DNA of 64,000 nucleotides. Origin: Mycobacterium adipatum. GTDB taxonomy: Bacteria > Actinomycetota > Actinomycetes > Mycobacteriales > Mycobacteriaceae. The translations under genes were made by a program, and so were the position numbers. The notes beneath the pieces were generated by a model. It made no database searches and was not told where the DNA came from. It worked only from the letters and a program-made list of their open reading frames with translations. The stretch lies in assembly GCF_001644575.1 (NCBI RefSeq), contig NZ_CP015596.1:5456001-5520000 (forward strand), written 5' to 3'. Positions within the stretch are counted from its first letter, which is position 1. Every line of letters begins with the position of its first letter. Below, in pieces: positions 1 to 8,452 of this stretch.

Positions 1-403
1 ACCGCGCCACCACCAGCGCGTCATCGCGGCGCTGCTCGGCCCGCACCACCTCAGCGTCCACACCGGCCCGGGCTCCACGTGCCTGCTCGAGCGATGCGGT
101 GGCCGCCTCGATCGCCGGCGCGGCCTGCCGCACCAGCTGCGCGTCGACGGGCCCGCTGAACACCACCACGGTGGCCAGCTCACCGAGCACCAACCCGACC
201 GCGACCCCCACACCCAACCGGGCCGGCAGCGCCGAACGGCCGGCGGACACCGCATGTGCGACCACACCGGCCAACGCCCCGGCGACGATGCCACCCCCGA
301 GAACCGCCGCCGTCGGCCAGGTCGTCGAGGCGGCCAGCGCCATCGAACAGACCACCGCCGCGATGGCCGCGAGCAGGACTTCTACCATTCGATCGGCACG
401 CAT
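1..403 (-). CDS. Partial membrane protein, DUF4407-like (N-terminal part)
   Basis: The reading frame is open from an ATG at 403 to the window edge, so only the first 134 codons are visible. A GGAG six bases upstream of the ATG supports this start. Two or three hydrophobic segments (about residues 5-55 and 65-90) are followed by an alanine- and glutamate-rich helix that looks like the start of a coiled coil (about 95-134). The order of short membrane helices, a PARLGV-type turn and then a long helix resembles DUF4407 proteins. Function is unknown and the family call is tentative. The gene diverges from the next one at 542. Confidence 0.6.
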   Translation of the reverse strand, partial: MRADRMVEVLLAAIAAVVCSMALAASTTWPTAAVLGGGIVAGALAGVVAHAVSAGRSALPARLGVGVAVGLVLGELATVVVFSGPVDAQLVRQAAPAIEAATASLEQARGARAGVDAEVVRAEQRRDDALVVAR

Positions 404-528
404 TGAGGCTCCAAGGTGTTTGGTTCGGTGCTGTGCGCCATGCGGAATCCCTCACGCCGGCTGCGAATACCGGGATCATCTCACAGGCCCGTTGGTTGCG
501 CTTCGCGCGCACAGGGTCCCGGCACGGT

Positions 529-534
529 TACGTT
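529..534 (+). promoter_or_regulatory. -10 box of a probable leaderless promoter
   Basis: TACGTT lies seven bases before the GTG at 542, with no ribosome binding site between them. This spacing is typical of mycobacterial leaderless transcripts and argues for GTG 542 over a start further upstream in the same frame. Confidence 0.45.
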
Positions 535-541
535 GTTCCCC

Positions 542-2905
542 GTGCGAGTCGACGGGCGGGACATCAGTGTCACCGGCAGCCTGCTGCAACCGTTGACGCG
601 GCGCACCAACGAGATCCTGCGGGTGGTGCTGTCGGCGGCGTTCCTCGCCGTCGTGATCACCAGCTCCCTGATCACCCGCAACGACTGGGTGGCGCTGGAG
701 CGGTCGGTGTCCGAGATCATCGGTGTGCTCACCCCGACCCAGTCCAACCTGGTGTACCTGGCCTACGGCGTGGCGATCCTCGCGCTGCCGTTCGTGATTC
801 TCGTCCAGCTGGTCATCGGCAGGCACTGGACGCTGCTGGCCGCCTACGCCGCCGCCGGTGTGCTGGCCGTGCTGGCGTTGTCGATCAGCGGCCGGGGTAT
901 CGCCGCGCCGCAATGGCATTTCGATCTGCGTGACCGCCTGGACACCCAGCTGTCGCAATTCCTCGACGATCCGCGCTGGATCGCGCTGCTGGCCGCGGTG
1001 CTGACCGTCTCCGGGCCGTGGCTGTCGCGTCGGCTGCGCCGGTACTGGTGGGCACTGCTGCTGGCGTTCGTGCCGATTCACCTGGTGGTCAGCGCGGTCG
1101 TGCCGGCCCGCTCCCTGCTCGGTCTGGCGGTGGGCTGGTTCGTGGGCGCGCTGGTCGTGTGGGTGGTGGGCACGCCCGCCCTGGAGGTCCCCCTCGACGG
1201 TGCGGTGCGGGCACTGACCCGGCGCGGTTTCGTGGTGTCGGCCCTTGCCGTCATCCGCCCGCCCGGGCCGGGCCCACTGGTACTCGCCGCGACCGGTCCG
1301 GAGACCACCGCCGTCGTCGAGTTGTACGGACCGAATCAGCGCAGCGGTGGCGCGCTGAGCCAGCTGTGGCGCAAGTTCCGGCTGCGCACCGACGAGACGG
1401 CGCCGCTGCAGGCCTCCATGCGCCGGGTCGTGGAGCACCGCGCCCTGATGGCCATCGCCATCGACGATCTCGGACTGTCCAACATCTCCTCGGTGACGGT
1501 GAGCGCACTGGACCGCGGCTGGACGCTGTATGCCCGCAAGCCGGCCCGCGGGACACCGTTGAGCGCGCACGCCGCCCCGGTGGCCGATGTCTGGCAGGCG
1601 TTGCACACCCTGCATCGGGGCCAGATCGCGCATGGCGACCTGTGCCGCGACGAGATCACCGTGCACGACGGGCAGGTGCAGTTCGGCGGATTCGACAACG
1701 CCGAGTACGGCGCCACCGACGCGCAACTGCAATCCGATATCGCCCAACTGTTGGTGACCACCTCGGCGATGTATGACCCCGCCTCCGCGGTATCCGCCGC
1801 GATCGACGCGTTCGGCCGCGAGACCGTGCTGACGGCGTCGCGCCGGCTCACCAAAACGGCTGTGCCCGCCCGCATCCGCGACTCGGTGACCGATGCCAAG
1901 GCCGTCATCGCGGCGGCCCGCGAACAGGTGCAGCACCAGACCGGCGCCGACAAGATCACCACCGAGACGATCACCCGCTTCACCCGGGTTCAACTCATCC
2001 AGTTGGTGCTGCTGGTGGCGCTGGTCTACGTGGCCTACCCGTTCATCAGCACGGTGCCCGCATTCTTCGACGAGCTGGGCAACGCCAACTGGTGGTGGGC
2101 CCTGCTCGGCCTGGCCGTCTCGGCGCTGCGCTACCTGGGCGCCGCGGGCGCGCTGTGGGCGTGCGCGGATGGTCTGGTGCGCTTCCGGCACCTGGCGATC
2201 ATGCAGGTGGCCAACACGTTCGCGGCGACCACCACGCCCGCCGGGGTCGGTGGTCTCGCGCTGAGCACCCGGGTGCTGCAGAAGGGCGGGCTGTCCACCA
2301 TGCGCGCCACCGCGGCCGTCGCCCTGCAGCAGAGCGTGCAGGTGATGGTGCACGTGCTGCTGCTCATCCTGTTCACTGCGATCGCAGGTACCTCGGCGAA
2401 CCTGCAGCACTTCGTGCCCAGCGCGACCGTGCTGTACCTGGTGGCCGGTGTCGCGCTCGGCGTGGTCGGCGGGTTCCTCGCGGTCCCCAACCTGCGCCGC
2501 TGGCTGGCGTCGGCGGTGCGCCCGAAACTGCAGGAGGTCAAGACCGACCTGTGGGAGCTGTCCCGCGAACCCAAGCGGCTGGGGCTGATCGTGTTGGGCG
2601 CCGCCGGGACGACGCTGGGCTCGGCGCTGGCGTTGTGGGCAAGCATCGAGGCCTTCGGCGGGGACACCTCGTTCGTGACGGTGACGGTGGTGACGATGAT
2701 CGGCGGCACGCTGGCCTCGGCGGCCCCGACCCCCGGCGGTGTCGGCGCCGTGGAGGCGGCGCTGATCGGCGGCCTGGCCGCGTTCGGTGTGCCGGCGGCG
2801 GTGGCGGTGCCCTCGGTGCTGCTGTACCGGGTACTGACCTGCTGGTTGCCGGTGTTCGTCGGCTGGCCGGTGATGCGCTGGCTGACGCGAAACGACATGA
2901 TCTGA
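542..2905 (+). CDS. LPG-synthase/flippase-type membrane protein with embedded kinase-like segment
   Basis: A 787-residue integral membrane protein. An N-terminal block of helices (about residues 25-220) is followed by a soluble middle part and then a C-terminal block (about 480-785) of the lysylphosphatidylglycerol synthase transmembrane (UPF0104/YbhN) type, with the family's PTPGGVGAVEA-like loop near the end. The soluble part has HGDL at 364-367 and FGGFDN at 381-386, placed like the catalytic loop and DFG site of small-molecule kinases; most other kinase motifs are not obvious. The aminoacyl-transferase domain of true MprF/LysX is absent, so a role in lipid translocation or envelope assembly is inference. 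GTG 542 is chosen because of the upstream TACGTT box. Confidence 0.75.
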   Translation: MRVDGRDISVTGSLLQPLTRRTNEILRVVLSAAFLAVVITSSLITRNDWVALERSVSEIIGVLTPTQSNLVYLAYGVAILALPFVILVQLVIGRHWTLLAAYAAAGVLAVLALSISGRGIAAPQWHFDLRDRLDTQLSQFLDDPRWIALLAAVLTVSGPWLSRRLRRYWWALLLAFVPIHLVVSAVVPARSLLGLAVGWFVGALVVWVVGTPALEVPLDGAVRALTRRGFVVSALAVIRPPGPGPLVLAATGPETTAVVELYGPNQRSGGALSQLWRKFRLRTDETAPLQASMRRVVEHRALMAIAIDDLGLSNISSVTVSALDRGWTLYARKPARGTPLSAHAAPVADVWQALHTLHRGQIAHGDLCRDEITVHDGQVQFGGFDNAEYGATDAQLQSDIAQLLVTTSAMYDPASAVSAAIDAFGRETVLTASRRLTKTAVPARIRDSVTDAKAVIAAAREQVQHQTGADKITTETITRFTRVQLIQLVLLVALVYVAYPFISTVPAFFDELGNANWWWALLGLAVSALRYLGAAGALWACADGLVRFRHLAIMQVANTFAATTTPAGVGGLALSTRVLQKGGLSTMRATAAVALQQSVQVMVHVLLLILFTAIAGTSANLQHFVPSATVLYLVAGVALGVVGGFLAVPNLRRWLASAVRPKLQEVKTDLWELSREPKRLGLIVLGAAGTTLGSALALWASIEAFGGDTSFVTVTVVTMIGGTLASAAPTPGGVGAVEAALIGGLAAFGVPAAVAVPSVLLYRVLTCWLPVFVGWPVMRWLTRNDMI

Positions 2906-2975
2906 CTTTCGTCGGCGGCGCCGTGTGCATACTCGTAAGGGACCCCGCCGTACCTTGACCTTCTGGAGCGTCCCT

Positions 2976-3449
2976 GTGCAGAGCCGCACCCTCGTCCCGA
3001 CCGCATTGGCTGTCGCCGTCACGGCGGCCGCCGGCAGTATCGCCAGCAAACCCGCCGTCGAGTCGGATTGGTACGCGACACTGCGCAAGCCGCCGTATCA
3101 GCCACCGGCGCTGGCGTTCCCGATCGCGTGGACCTCGCTCTACACCGATATCGCGGTGGTGTCGGCGGCCACCCTCGACGAGGCCCCGCCGGCGGTCCGG
3201 CGCAGCTACATCCGGGCGCTGACCCTCAATCTGGTGCTCAACGGCAGCTGGTCGTGGCTGTTCTTCAACCGGCGCAAGTTGGGTGCCTCGGCGGTGGCGG
3301 CCGGTGTGCTCACCGCGAGCAGCGCCGACCTCACCCGTCGCGCCGCGGCGGTGCGCGGAGCCAAAGCGGCACCGCTGGGGCTCTACCCGCTCTGGTGCGC
3401 GTTCGCGACGGCGCTGTCCACCCATATCTGGGTGCTCAACCGTCGCTGA
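2976..3449 (+). CDS. TspO/MBR family membrane protein
   Basis: A 157-residue protein with five predicted membrane helices. Family signatures visible are W-Y-x-x-L-x-K-P-P-Y-Q-P-P near residue 30, F-P-I-A-W-T-x-L-Y next, and N-x-x-W-S-W-x-F-F-x-x-R-K in the middle. TspO/MBR proteins bind tetrapyrroles and cholesterol-like ligands in the membrane. The GTG at 2976 has GGAG seven bases upstream, preferred over an in-frame upstream start. It follows the LPG-synthase-like gene by 70 bp on the same strand; the two may or may not share a transcript. Confidence 0.85.
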   Translation: MQSRTLVPTALAVAVTAAAGSIASKPAVESDWYATLRKPPYQPPALAFPIAWTSLYTDIAVVSAATLDEAPPAVRRSYIRALTLNLVLNGSWSWLFFNRRKLGASAVAAGVLTASSADLTRRAAAVRGAKAAPLGLYPLWCAFATALSTHIWVLNRR

Positions 3450-3479
3450 GCGCGCTCACCCACGCGAAGCGGTTTGCTC

Positions 3480-4565
3480 ATGACCAGCCCCAGCCGTGCC
3501 AGCACCACGTTCCGGGACTGGTGGAACGATCCCGTCGATCACTACTGGGTGCTGAACTTCCTGCGCCCGCGCGGCTATCTGAGGCCGCTGCGCCTGCTCA
3601 TCGGCATGGGTGGTGTGGTCATGGGCGTCGCGCTGGTGCTCGTCCAGTTCACCCCACTCACCGAGCCGGTGGCCCTGTCGCGCGCGATCGTGACGGCGCT
3701 GACCGTCGCCGCGTTCGCGTGGCCCGTCTACTGGTACTTCTTCCCGTGGCCCTCGGCACGCACCTCGATCACCCTGTTCATCCTCACCGATATCGGGATC
3801 GCGCTGGCCTGCGCCACCCACGGCGGCCCGCTGGCCGCGATGTCCACCACGTCGTTGTTCGCGGTCACCGGCATCTACATTGTGTTCTTCCACGGTCCCC
3901 GGGCCGCGGTGGTGCACCTGAGCATCGCCACCGTCACCGTGCTGGGCGTGGCGGTGTGGTTGGCGGCTTCCGGAGCACCCGCCGCGGTGCCGCTGGCCAT
4001 CTGTAAGGCACTGGTCTCGCTGTTGGTCACCGTCGGCATCCTGCCGTTCGCCCAGTTCGGCTTCTGGCTCATCCGCAACAGTTCGGTGGAGTCACTCGTC
4101 GACGAGCTGACCACGCTGGCCAATCGGCGCGGCCTGCAGGACTATGTCTGGCGGCTGAAACCGCGGGCCGGCCAGCCACACCCGATCTGCGTGTTCGTCA
4201 TCGATCTCGATCAGTTCAAGGGCATCAACGACCGGCACGGCCACGCCGTCGGCGACCAGGTCCTGGTGCAGACCGCCGCCCGGCTGCGCGACGCGTTGCC
4301 CCGGCGGGCGTTCATCGCGCGGACCGGTGGCGAGGAGTTCGTGGTGATCGCCCATCTGCCGGCCGGAGAGGCGACCGAGGTGGGCGAACGCCTGCGGGCC
4401 GCCGTCGCCGCGGGCGGGCCACCCACGGTGAGCGCCAGCGTCGGCGTGGTCTGCGGACAGCTGGACAGCGCCGACGACTTCGATCCGCTGCTGGAGCTGG
4501 CGGACGCGGCGATGTATGCGGCCAAACGCGATGGTGGGGACCGGTTGGCGGTCATCGAGCCGTAA
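3480..4565 (+). CDS. Membrane-bound diguanylate cyclase (GGDEF)
   Basis: A 361-residue protein with about six membrane helices in the first 190 residues (MASE-like sensor region) and a C-terminal GGDEF domain. The signature is GGEEF at residues 283-287, an active variant, with the substrate-site DLDQFKGIND stretch about 40 residues earlier. It should condense two GTP into cyclic di-GMP. The inhibitory RxxD site expected five residues before the signature is replaced by PRRA, so product feedback is probably missing. There is no EAL or HD-GYP partner in the window. An in-frame TTG at 3474 is an alternative start. Confidence 0.88.
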   Translation: MTSPSRASTTFRDWWNDPVDHYWVLNFLRPRGYLRPLRLLIGMGGVVMGVALVLVQFTPLTEPVALSRAIVTALTVAAFAWPVYWYFFPWPSARTSITLFILTDIGIALACATHGGPLAAMSTTSLFAVTGIYIVFFHGPRAAVVHLSIATVTVLGVAVWLAASGAPAAVPLAICKALVSLLVTVGILPFAQFGFWLIRNSSVESLVDELTTLANRRGLQDYVWRLKPRAGQPHPICVFVIDLDQFKGINDRHGHAVGDQVLVQTAARLRDALPRRAFIARTGGEEFVVIAHLPAGEATEVGERLRAAVAAGGPPTVSASVGVVCGQLDSADDFDPLLELADAAMYAAKRDGGDRLAVIEP

Positions 4566-4636
4566 CAAAACGGCCATACCCACCGATGGTTTGAGATAGG
4601 TCGTCTATCGTGGCACGACACAACCAAGGGGTTTCA

Positions 4637-4957
4637 ATGCTGAAAACGTGTGTAGTGGCCGGTGCCGCAACACTTCTGATGTCCGTGGTCGGCGCGCCGA
4701 CGGCGGCCGCCGCACCGACGACCTGGCAGATGCCGTCGCTGGAGGGCATGAATCTGGCCGACGCCCAAGCCCTCTACGAGGAGACGGTCGGCCCGGACGG
4801 ACCCTGGCTGGACCTCATCAACAAGGCCCCTGCCGCCTCCGGCGCGATCATCGCCCCGGTCATGTGGGAGGTGTGCCAGCAGGCACCCAAGGCCGGCGCC
4901 AAGATCGCCGCGAAGTCCTACACCGCGGTCGCGGTGAACCGTCCCGGGAAGTGCTAG
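4637..4957 (+). CDS. Small exported PASTA-like protein (paralogue 1)
   Basis: A 106-residue protein with a signal peptide (about 1-24, ending in AAAAP). The mature part starts with MPSLEGMNLADAQ, the shape of a PASTA repeat (V/M-P-x-x-x-G-M-x-x-x-x-A), and continues to VCQQAPKAGAKI. It has two cysteines that could pair. AGGGG five bases before the ATG supports the start. The paralogue at 5025-5390 lies convergently next to it. PASTA repeats bind peptidoglycan fragments in kinases and PBPs; here there is no attached enzyme, so the role is unknown. Confidence 0.8.
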   Translation: MLKTCVVAGAATLLMSVVGAPTAAAAPTTWQMPSLEGMNLADAQALYEETVGPDGPWLDLINKAPAASGAIIAPVMWEVCQQAPKAGAKIAAKSYTAVAVNRPGKC

Positions 4958-5024
4958 TCCGCGGCTCCTGAGCGATGTTGATCGCCGCACCGGGCCCGAT
5001 GATGCTCGGCGCGGCGATCCGCGT

Positions 5025-5390
5025 CTACTTGCAGGCGTTGGCGACCATGTCGTCCCAGGTGTTGCGGGCCGCGTCGAACTCGCGCACCACACCGAAGTCG
5101 ACGTCGGCGGCGCTGGTGATCTTCTCGCCCGCTTCCGGTGACTGCTCGCATACCAGCCAGTCGGCCAGGCTCAGCTGCTTCTGCTTCATGCCCTTGATGT
5201 TGTGGGAGTGCATCTGCACCGGGACGCCTTGCGAGGCGGCGGTCACCGCATCCTCGGCTTCCTGCAGGTTCATCCCGTCGAGGCTCGGCATCACAAATCC
5301 GGACGCGGCCTGAGCCGGCGCGGCGAAGCCGATGACGGCGGGCAACAGCAAAGTTACCGCGCCGATGGCGAGAGAGTGCTTCTTCAACAT
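5025..5390 (-). CDS. Small exported PASTA-like protein (paralogue 2)
   Basis: A 121-residue exported protein with a signal peptide (about 1-28, cleavage near AQA-A). The mature part opens with MPSLDGMNLQEAEDA and has VCEQSPEAGEKI later, matching the neighbouring protein at 4637-4957 in the same order. The insert between the two blocks is longer here, and it ends with a cysteine close to the C-terminus. AGGGG lies upstream of the ATG. The two genes converge with only 67 bp between their ends, which points to an inverted local duplication. Confidence 0.8.
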   Translation of the reverse strand: MLKKHSLAIGAVTLLLPAVIGFAAPAQAASGFVMPSLDGMNLQEAEDAVTAASQGVPVQMHSHNIKGMKQKQLSLADWLVCEQSPEAGEKITSAADVDFGVVREFDAARNTWDDMVANACK

Positions 5391-5698
5391 GGTGTACCCC
5401 TGGGGTCGTAGCCGGTGTGCGAAATTTTCGGAGGCTGGGCGACGTTCACCGTTCTAGGCTTGGTCTGTCGCGGCTACCGCGCTGTAGGGCCGACGATGCG
5501 CACAGAGTCACATCCCCGGTTCTGTGCGTACCAGTGCAACGCGCTGTGAGGATTCTGGCTAACTGCTGTCACGCGGTACAGCGACCTCGCAGCGAGCTCA
5601 CAGAAACGTCGGCACCGCCACCAGTCATCGAACGTGTGTTCTAATGGTGTCGGACCGCCGCCCGCGCCGTGCGGGCGTTGCCGACGAAGGAGTTCGCC
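5391..5698. other. Intergenic region with no gene seen
   Basis: This 308-bp stretch separates the divergent genes at 5390 and 5699. Frames are short and without mycobacterial codon bias. It presumably holds the two promoters; no repeat or clear operator was found. Confidence 0.5.
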
Positions 5699-6088
5699 GT
5701 GACGATGACACTGACCACTCCGGTCGCCGAGACGTTGACCGCCGCCACCGGCGATGCTGGGCAGCCTCGCGCCGAGGAAGCACCCAGCAAGCCCGCGGCC
5801 AGGAAGTCGGCCGGCCGCAAGGCCAAGACGATCGAACTGGTGCTCACGGTCACCGGTACCGCCGACGGCGAATGGCGGGCCGAACTCAAACAGGGCTCCA
5901 GCTACCTGGCTCGCGACCTCGCCGTCGCGGCTGCCGCCGTGTCCCGCGCGGCCCGGGAATTGCACCAGGATCTCGCCACCCCGATCGATTCGATCATCGA
6001 AGAGGCGCGGGTTCTGCAGGCCGCCAAGGTTTCTGCACTCGAAGCCGAGCTCGAGGCCGCTCGCAGGGTGCTCGCCGACCTGGACTGA
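5699..6088 (+). CDS. Conserved hypothetical protein (possibly DUF6319)
   Basis: A 129-residue soluble protein without signal peptide or membrane helix. Residues 1-40 are low complexity and rich in A, P, K and R. From about 42 a folded part begins with a beta strand (TIELVLTVTGTADGEW) followed by helices, including a charged alanine-rich C-terminal helix. AAGGAG six bases before the GTG fixes the start; an ATG two codons later is the alternative. It looks like a mycobacterial conserved family with basic N-terminal tail, which would fit nucleic acid binding, but no function can be assigned. Confidence 0.7.
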   Translation: MTMTLTTPVAETLTAATGDAGQPRAEEAPSKPAARKSAGRKAKTIELVLTVTGTADGEWRAELKQGSSYLARDLAVAAAAVSRAARELHQDLATPIDSIIEEARVLQAAKVSALEAELEAARRVLADLD

Positions 6089-6249
6089 GCTCGACGGCCT
6101 TCAACCGAAGTGCATCGTCGAGCATTCCGCCCGGGGCGGGTGAGATGGATCACTCGCGGTCCCCGGAATCGCCCCCCTCGATCACGGCTTGTAGCAGGTA
6201 ACTGCCACCTCTGCACCGAAGCGATGGCACCACGGAAACGGGGAACCTG

Positions 6250-7017
6250 ATGAGCACATCGCCACAGAGCTGGGCCAACAGAGCCGCACGATCGGCCATC
6301 TTCGCGGCGCTGGCGGTGTTCGCCGTCGTCGCCGGGCTGTTTGCCGGCCCGGCCGCGACGGCCAACGCCGCCGATGATTCCTGCGCGGATGTCGCGGTGG
6401 TGTTCGCCCGCGGCACCTTCGAGGGCCCCGGCGTGGGTGCCACCGGCCAGTCCTTCGTGGATGCGCTCACTGCGCGGCTGCCGGGACAGTCGGTCAGCGT
6501 GTACGGCGTGAACTATCCGGCGTCGCTGGACTTCGGGCGCGCCGTCGACGGTATTGCCGACGCCACCAACAAGATTCAGCAGATCGCTGCCGAGTGCCCC
6601 GACACCAAGATCGTGCTGGGTGGTTATTCGCAGGGCGCGGCCGTCGCCGGCTACAGCACCAGCGCCACCGTCCCCGCCGGGTTCGTGCTGCCCGCCGGCC
6701 TGTCCGGGCCGATGCCCGCGTCGGTGGCATCGCATGTCTCGGCCGTCGCGTTGTTCGGCACCCCGGACAACTGGGTCCTCAACGTCGCCGACCGCAGCGC
6801 CCCGCCGATCGTCATCGGCGACCAGTACGTCGGGAAGACCCTGCAGCTGTGCGCCGTGGGTGATCCGATCTGCTACCCAGGCGGGCTGGACCGGTCCGCG
6901 CACAGCTCCTATAAGAGCAACGGGATGACCGTGCAGGCAGCGGACTTCGTGGCCGCCCGGCTGGGTGCCGCGGCCCCCGCCGCGCCCGTCGTGCAGGCCG
7001 CCGCGCAGGTCGGCTGA
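6250..7017 (+). CDS. Secreted cutinase-family esterase (Culp-like)
   Basis: A 255-residue protein with a signal peptide (about 1-41, cleavage near ANA-A). The mature alpha/beta hydrolase starts with CADVAVVFARGTFE. The catalytic triad is visible: Ser127 in GYSQG, Asp205 in CAVGDPIC and His218 in SAHSSY, with the paired cysteines of the family around the Asp. Mycobacterial cutinase-like proteins are secreted carboxylesterases or lipases; true cutin activity is not implied. GGGGAA lies before the ATG. A strong terminator follows at 7031-7064. A second cutinase lies at 63070. Confidence 0.92.
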   Translation: MSTSPQSWANRAARSAIFAALAVFAVVAGLFAGPAATANAADDSCADVAVVFARGTFEGPGVGATGQSFVDALTARLPGQSVSVYGVNYPASLDFGRAVDGIADATNKIQQIAAECPDTKIVLGGYSQGAAVAGYSTSATVPAGFVLPAGLSGPMPASVASHVSAVALFGTPDNWVLNVADRSAPPIVIGDQYVGKTLQLCAVGDPICYPGGLDRSAHSSYKSNGMTVQAADFVAARLGAAAPAAPVVQAAAQVG

Positions 7018-7030
7018 TCCCGGCGACATG

Positions 7031-7064
7031 AATCAGGCCCCCCTCCCGCGAGGGGGGCCTGATT
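7031..7064. terminator. Bidirectional intrinsic terminator
   Basis: A perfect 14-bp stem (7031-7044 with 7051-7064) and a 6-base loop sits between the convergent genes ending at 7017 and 7082. The symmetric AATC/GATT ends give an A/T-rich flank on both strands, so it can serve both. Confidence 0.85.
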
Positions 7065-7081
7065 GATTACTGCGTGCGCTT

Positions 7082-8452
7082 CTACTCGGAGTCGGTACCC
7101 GCGTCGTCGGCGGACGGCTTGGGAGACGATGCCGACGGCGAGGACGTACCGGCGACCGTGACGGATCGCGGGGAGACCTTCGCCGAACGCGGAGCGGTCA
7201 GCCGCACCCTCGGGGCGGGCGGCGCTTCCACTTCTTCTTCGACGACCTCGGACTGTTCTTCGACCGCCGCCGTCCCATCGACGGCTTCCGGTTCGTCGAC
7301 CTGAACCTGCGCCGTCGCGAACCGGGCGTTCAGCGCGGGCGCGCCGTTGAGCTCCTCATCGCGGTCCTCCATGGCGTCGATGATCTCGGTGGTCGTATCC
7401 GGCGCGGTGACCACGGGAGGTTCGCCCGGCTCCTCGGGGTCGGGGTAATTGCCCGCCAGGATCTGGCTTGCCTTCTCGAAGCCCGCGGCGACGGCCTGCA
7501 GCTGCTGGAACAGTTTCTGGGGGGACGGCAGGAACCCGACCTTGCCCGTCTCGTACATGCCGGTGCTCTCGACCATCGGCTGCAGGATGGCCTGGAGCGC
7601 GTCGATGATGCGTTTGGGCGCACCGAGGATCTTGAGCGGCATCAGCAGCGGCATCACCGGGCTGTTGACCCGGACGGTGACGACATTGCCGTCGACGGTG
7701 ACGATGTTCTCGGGATCCTCGAAATCGAAGTCCTGCAGCCGGGAGTGCTCGAAGATGAAACCGGCCGCGAGCTGAATCCAGCTCATCGGGTTGAACAGGT
7801 ATTTCGGGAAATACGCGATCGGGTCGTACTCGCGGTTGATCCGCAGGTAGGTCCCGTCGGGCAGTTCGATGGCACCGCCGAGGACATCGGAGCCGAAGGT
7901 CGGCTCGTCCGGCCCGTAGCGGGCGAAGATCCCGGTTCCGGGAGTGTTGGAGTCACCGTAGAACACCCCGAACACACTGGACATGTCGTAGCCGGTGGCG
8001 GCCACCCGGGTCAGTGCCTCGGCGGCGACGCGACCACCGAAGGATCCGGTGTTGATGCCGCTGACGATGGTCGACGGATCCCGCGCCAGGATCAGCTCGG
8101 TGAGCCAGGTGGCGCCGGCATCCACGGACGCGGCGGTCACGGTGCCCGGGTAGCGCGTCGGGTCGTTGAGGACGGTGATGTCCTGGATGCGCCGCCAGAT
8201 GCCGCCGTCCTGGGTGTCGAGCGCGCCGGGCGGGAACTGAACCCCGGCGCCCGGCACCGCGAAGAGCGCCAGCGCGGCCAGCGCGACGTCCTGGGCGGAG
8301 ACGACCCGATGCTGCTGCACCACCGCGACCGGGTCCGGCCGGCTCTCCGGCTGGTCGACGTGGATCCCGCCGGCGATCAGCGCGGCCACTGCGGGCACCG
8401 CCACGACGCTGGCGGCTCGGCGGTGTTTCTTGGCGCGGTGACGTGCGCTCAC
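7082..8452 (-). CDS. Exported PE-PPE-domain-like protein with altered nucleophile site
   Basis: A 456-residue protein. After a basic N-terminus and one hydrophobic segment (about 12-30, signal or anchor) comes a region resembling the PE-PPE hydrolase domain: RYPGTVTAASVDAG, then GINTGSFGG where family members have GYSQGA, then GDSNTPGTGIFARYG and REYDPIAYFPKY. The usual serine nucleophile is not in place, so catalysis is doubtful. The last 130 residues are acidic, then Pro/Ser-rich and disordered. No PE or PPE domain is attached. The GTG at 8452 has AGGAG upstream. It converges on the cutinase gene across the shared terminator. Confidence 0.78.
   Translation of the reverse strand: MSARHRAKKHRRAASVVAVPAVAALIAGGIHVDQPESRPDPVAVVQQHRVVSAQDVALAALALFAVPGAGVQFPPGALDTQDGGIWRRIQDITVLNDPTRYPGTVTAASVDAGATWLTELILARDPSTIVSGINTGSFGGRVAAEALTRVAATGYDMSSVFGVFYGDSNTPGTGIFARYGPDEPTFGSDVLGGAIELPDGTYLRINREYDPIAYFPKYLFNPMSWIQLAAGFIFEHSRLQDFDFEDPENIVTVDGNVVTVRVNSPVMPLLMPLKILGAPKRIIDALQAILQPMVESTGMYETGKVGFLPSPQKLFQQLQAVAAGFEKASQILAGNYPDPEEPGEPPVVTAPDTTTEIIDAMEDRDEELNGAPALNARFATAQVQVDEPEAVDGTAAVEEQSEVVEEEVEAPPAPRVRLTAPRSAKVSPRSVTVAGTSSPSASSPKPSADDAGTDSE

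Noticed and set aside
476..3088. 870-codon open frame on the minus strand
   Set aside because: It runs opposite the membrane protein gene and consists of low-complexity R/H/Q/G sequence, a typical shadow in high-GC DNA.
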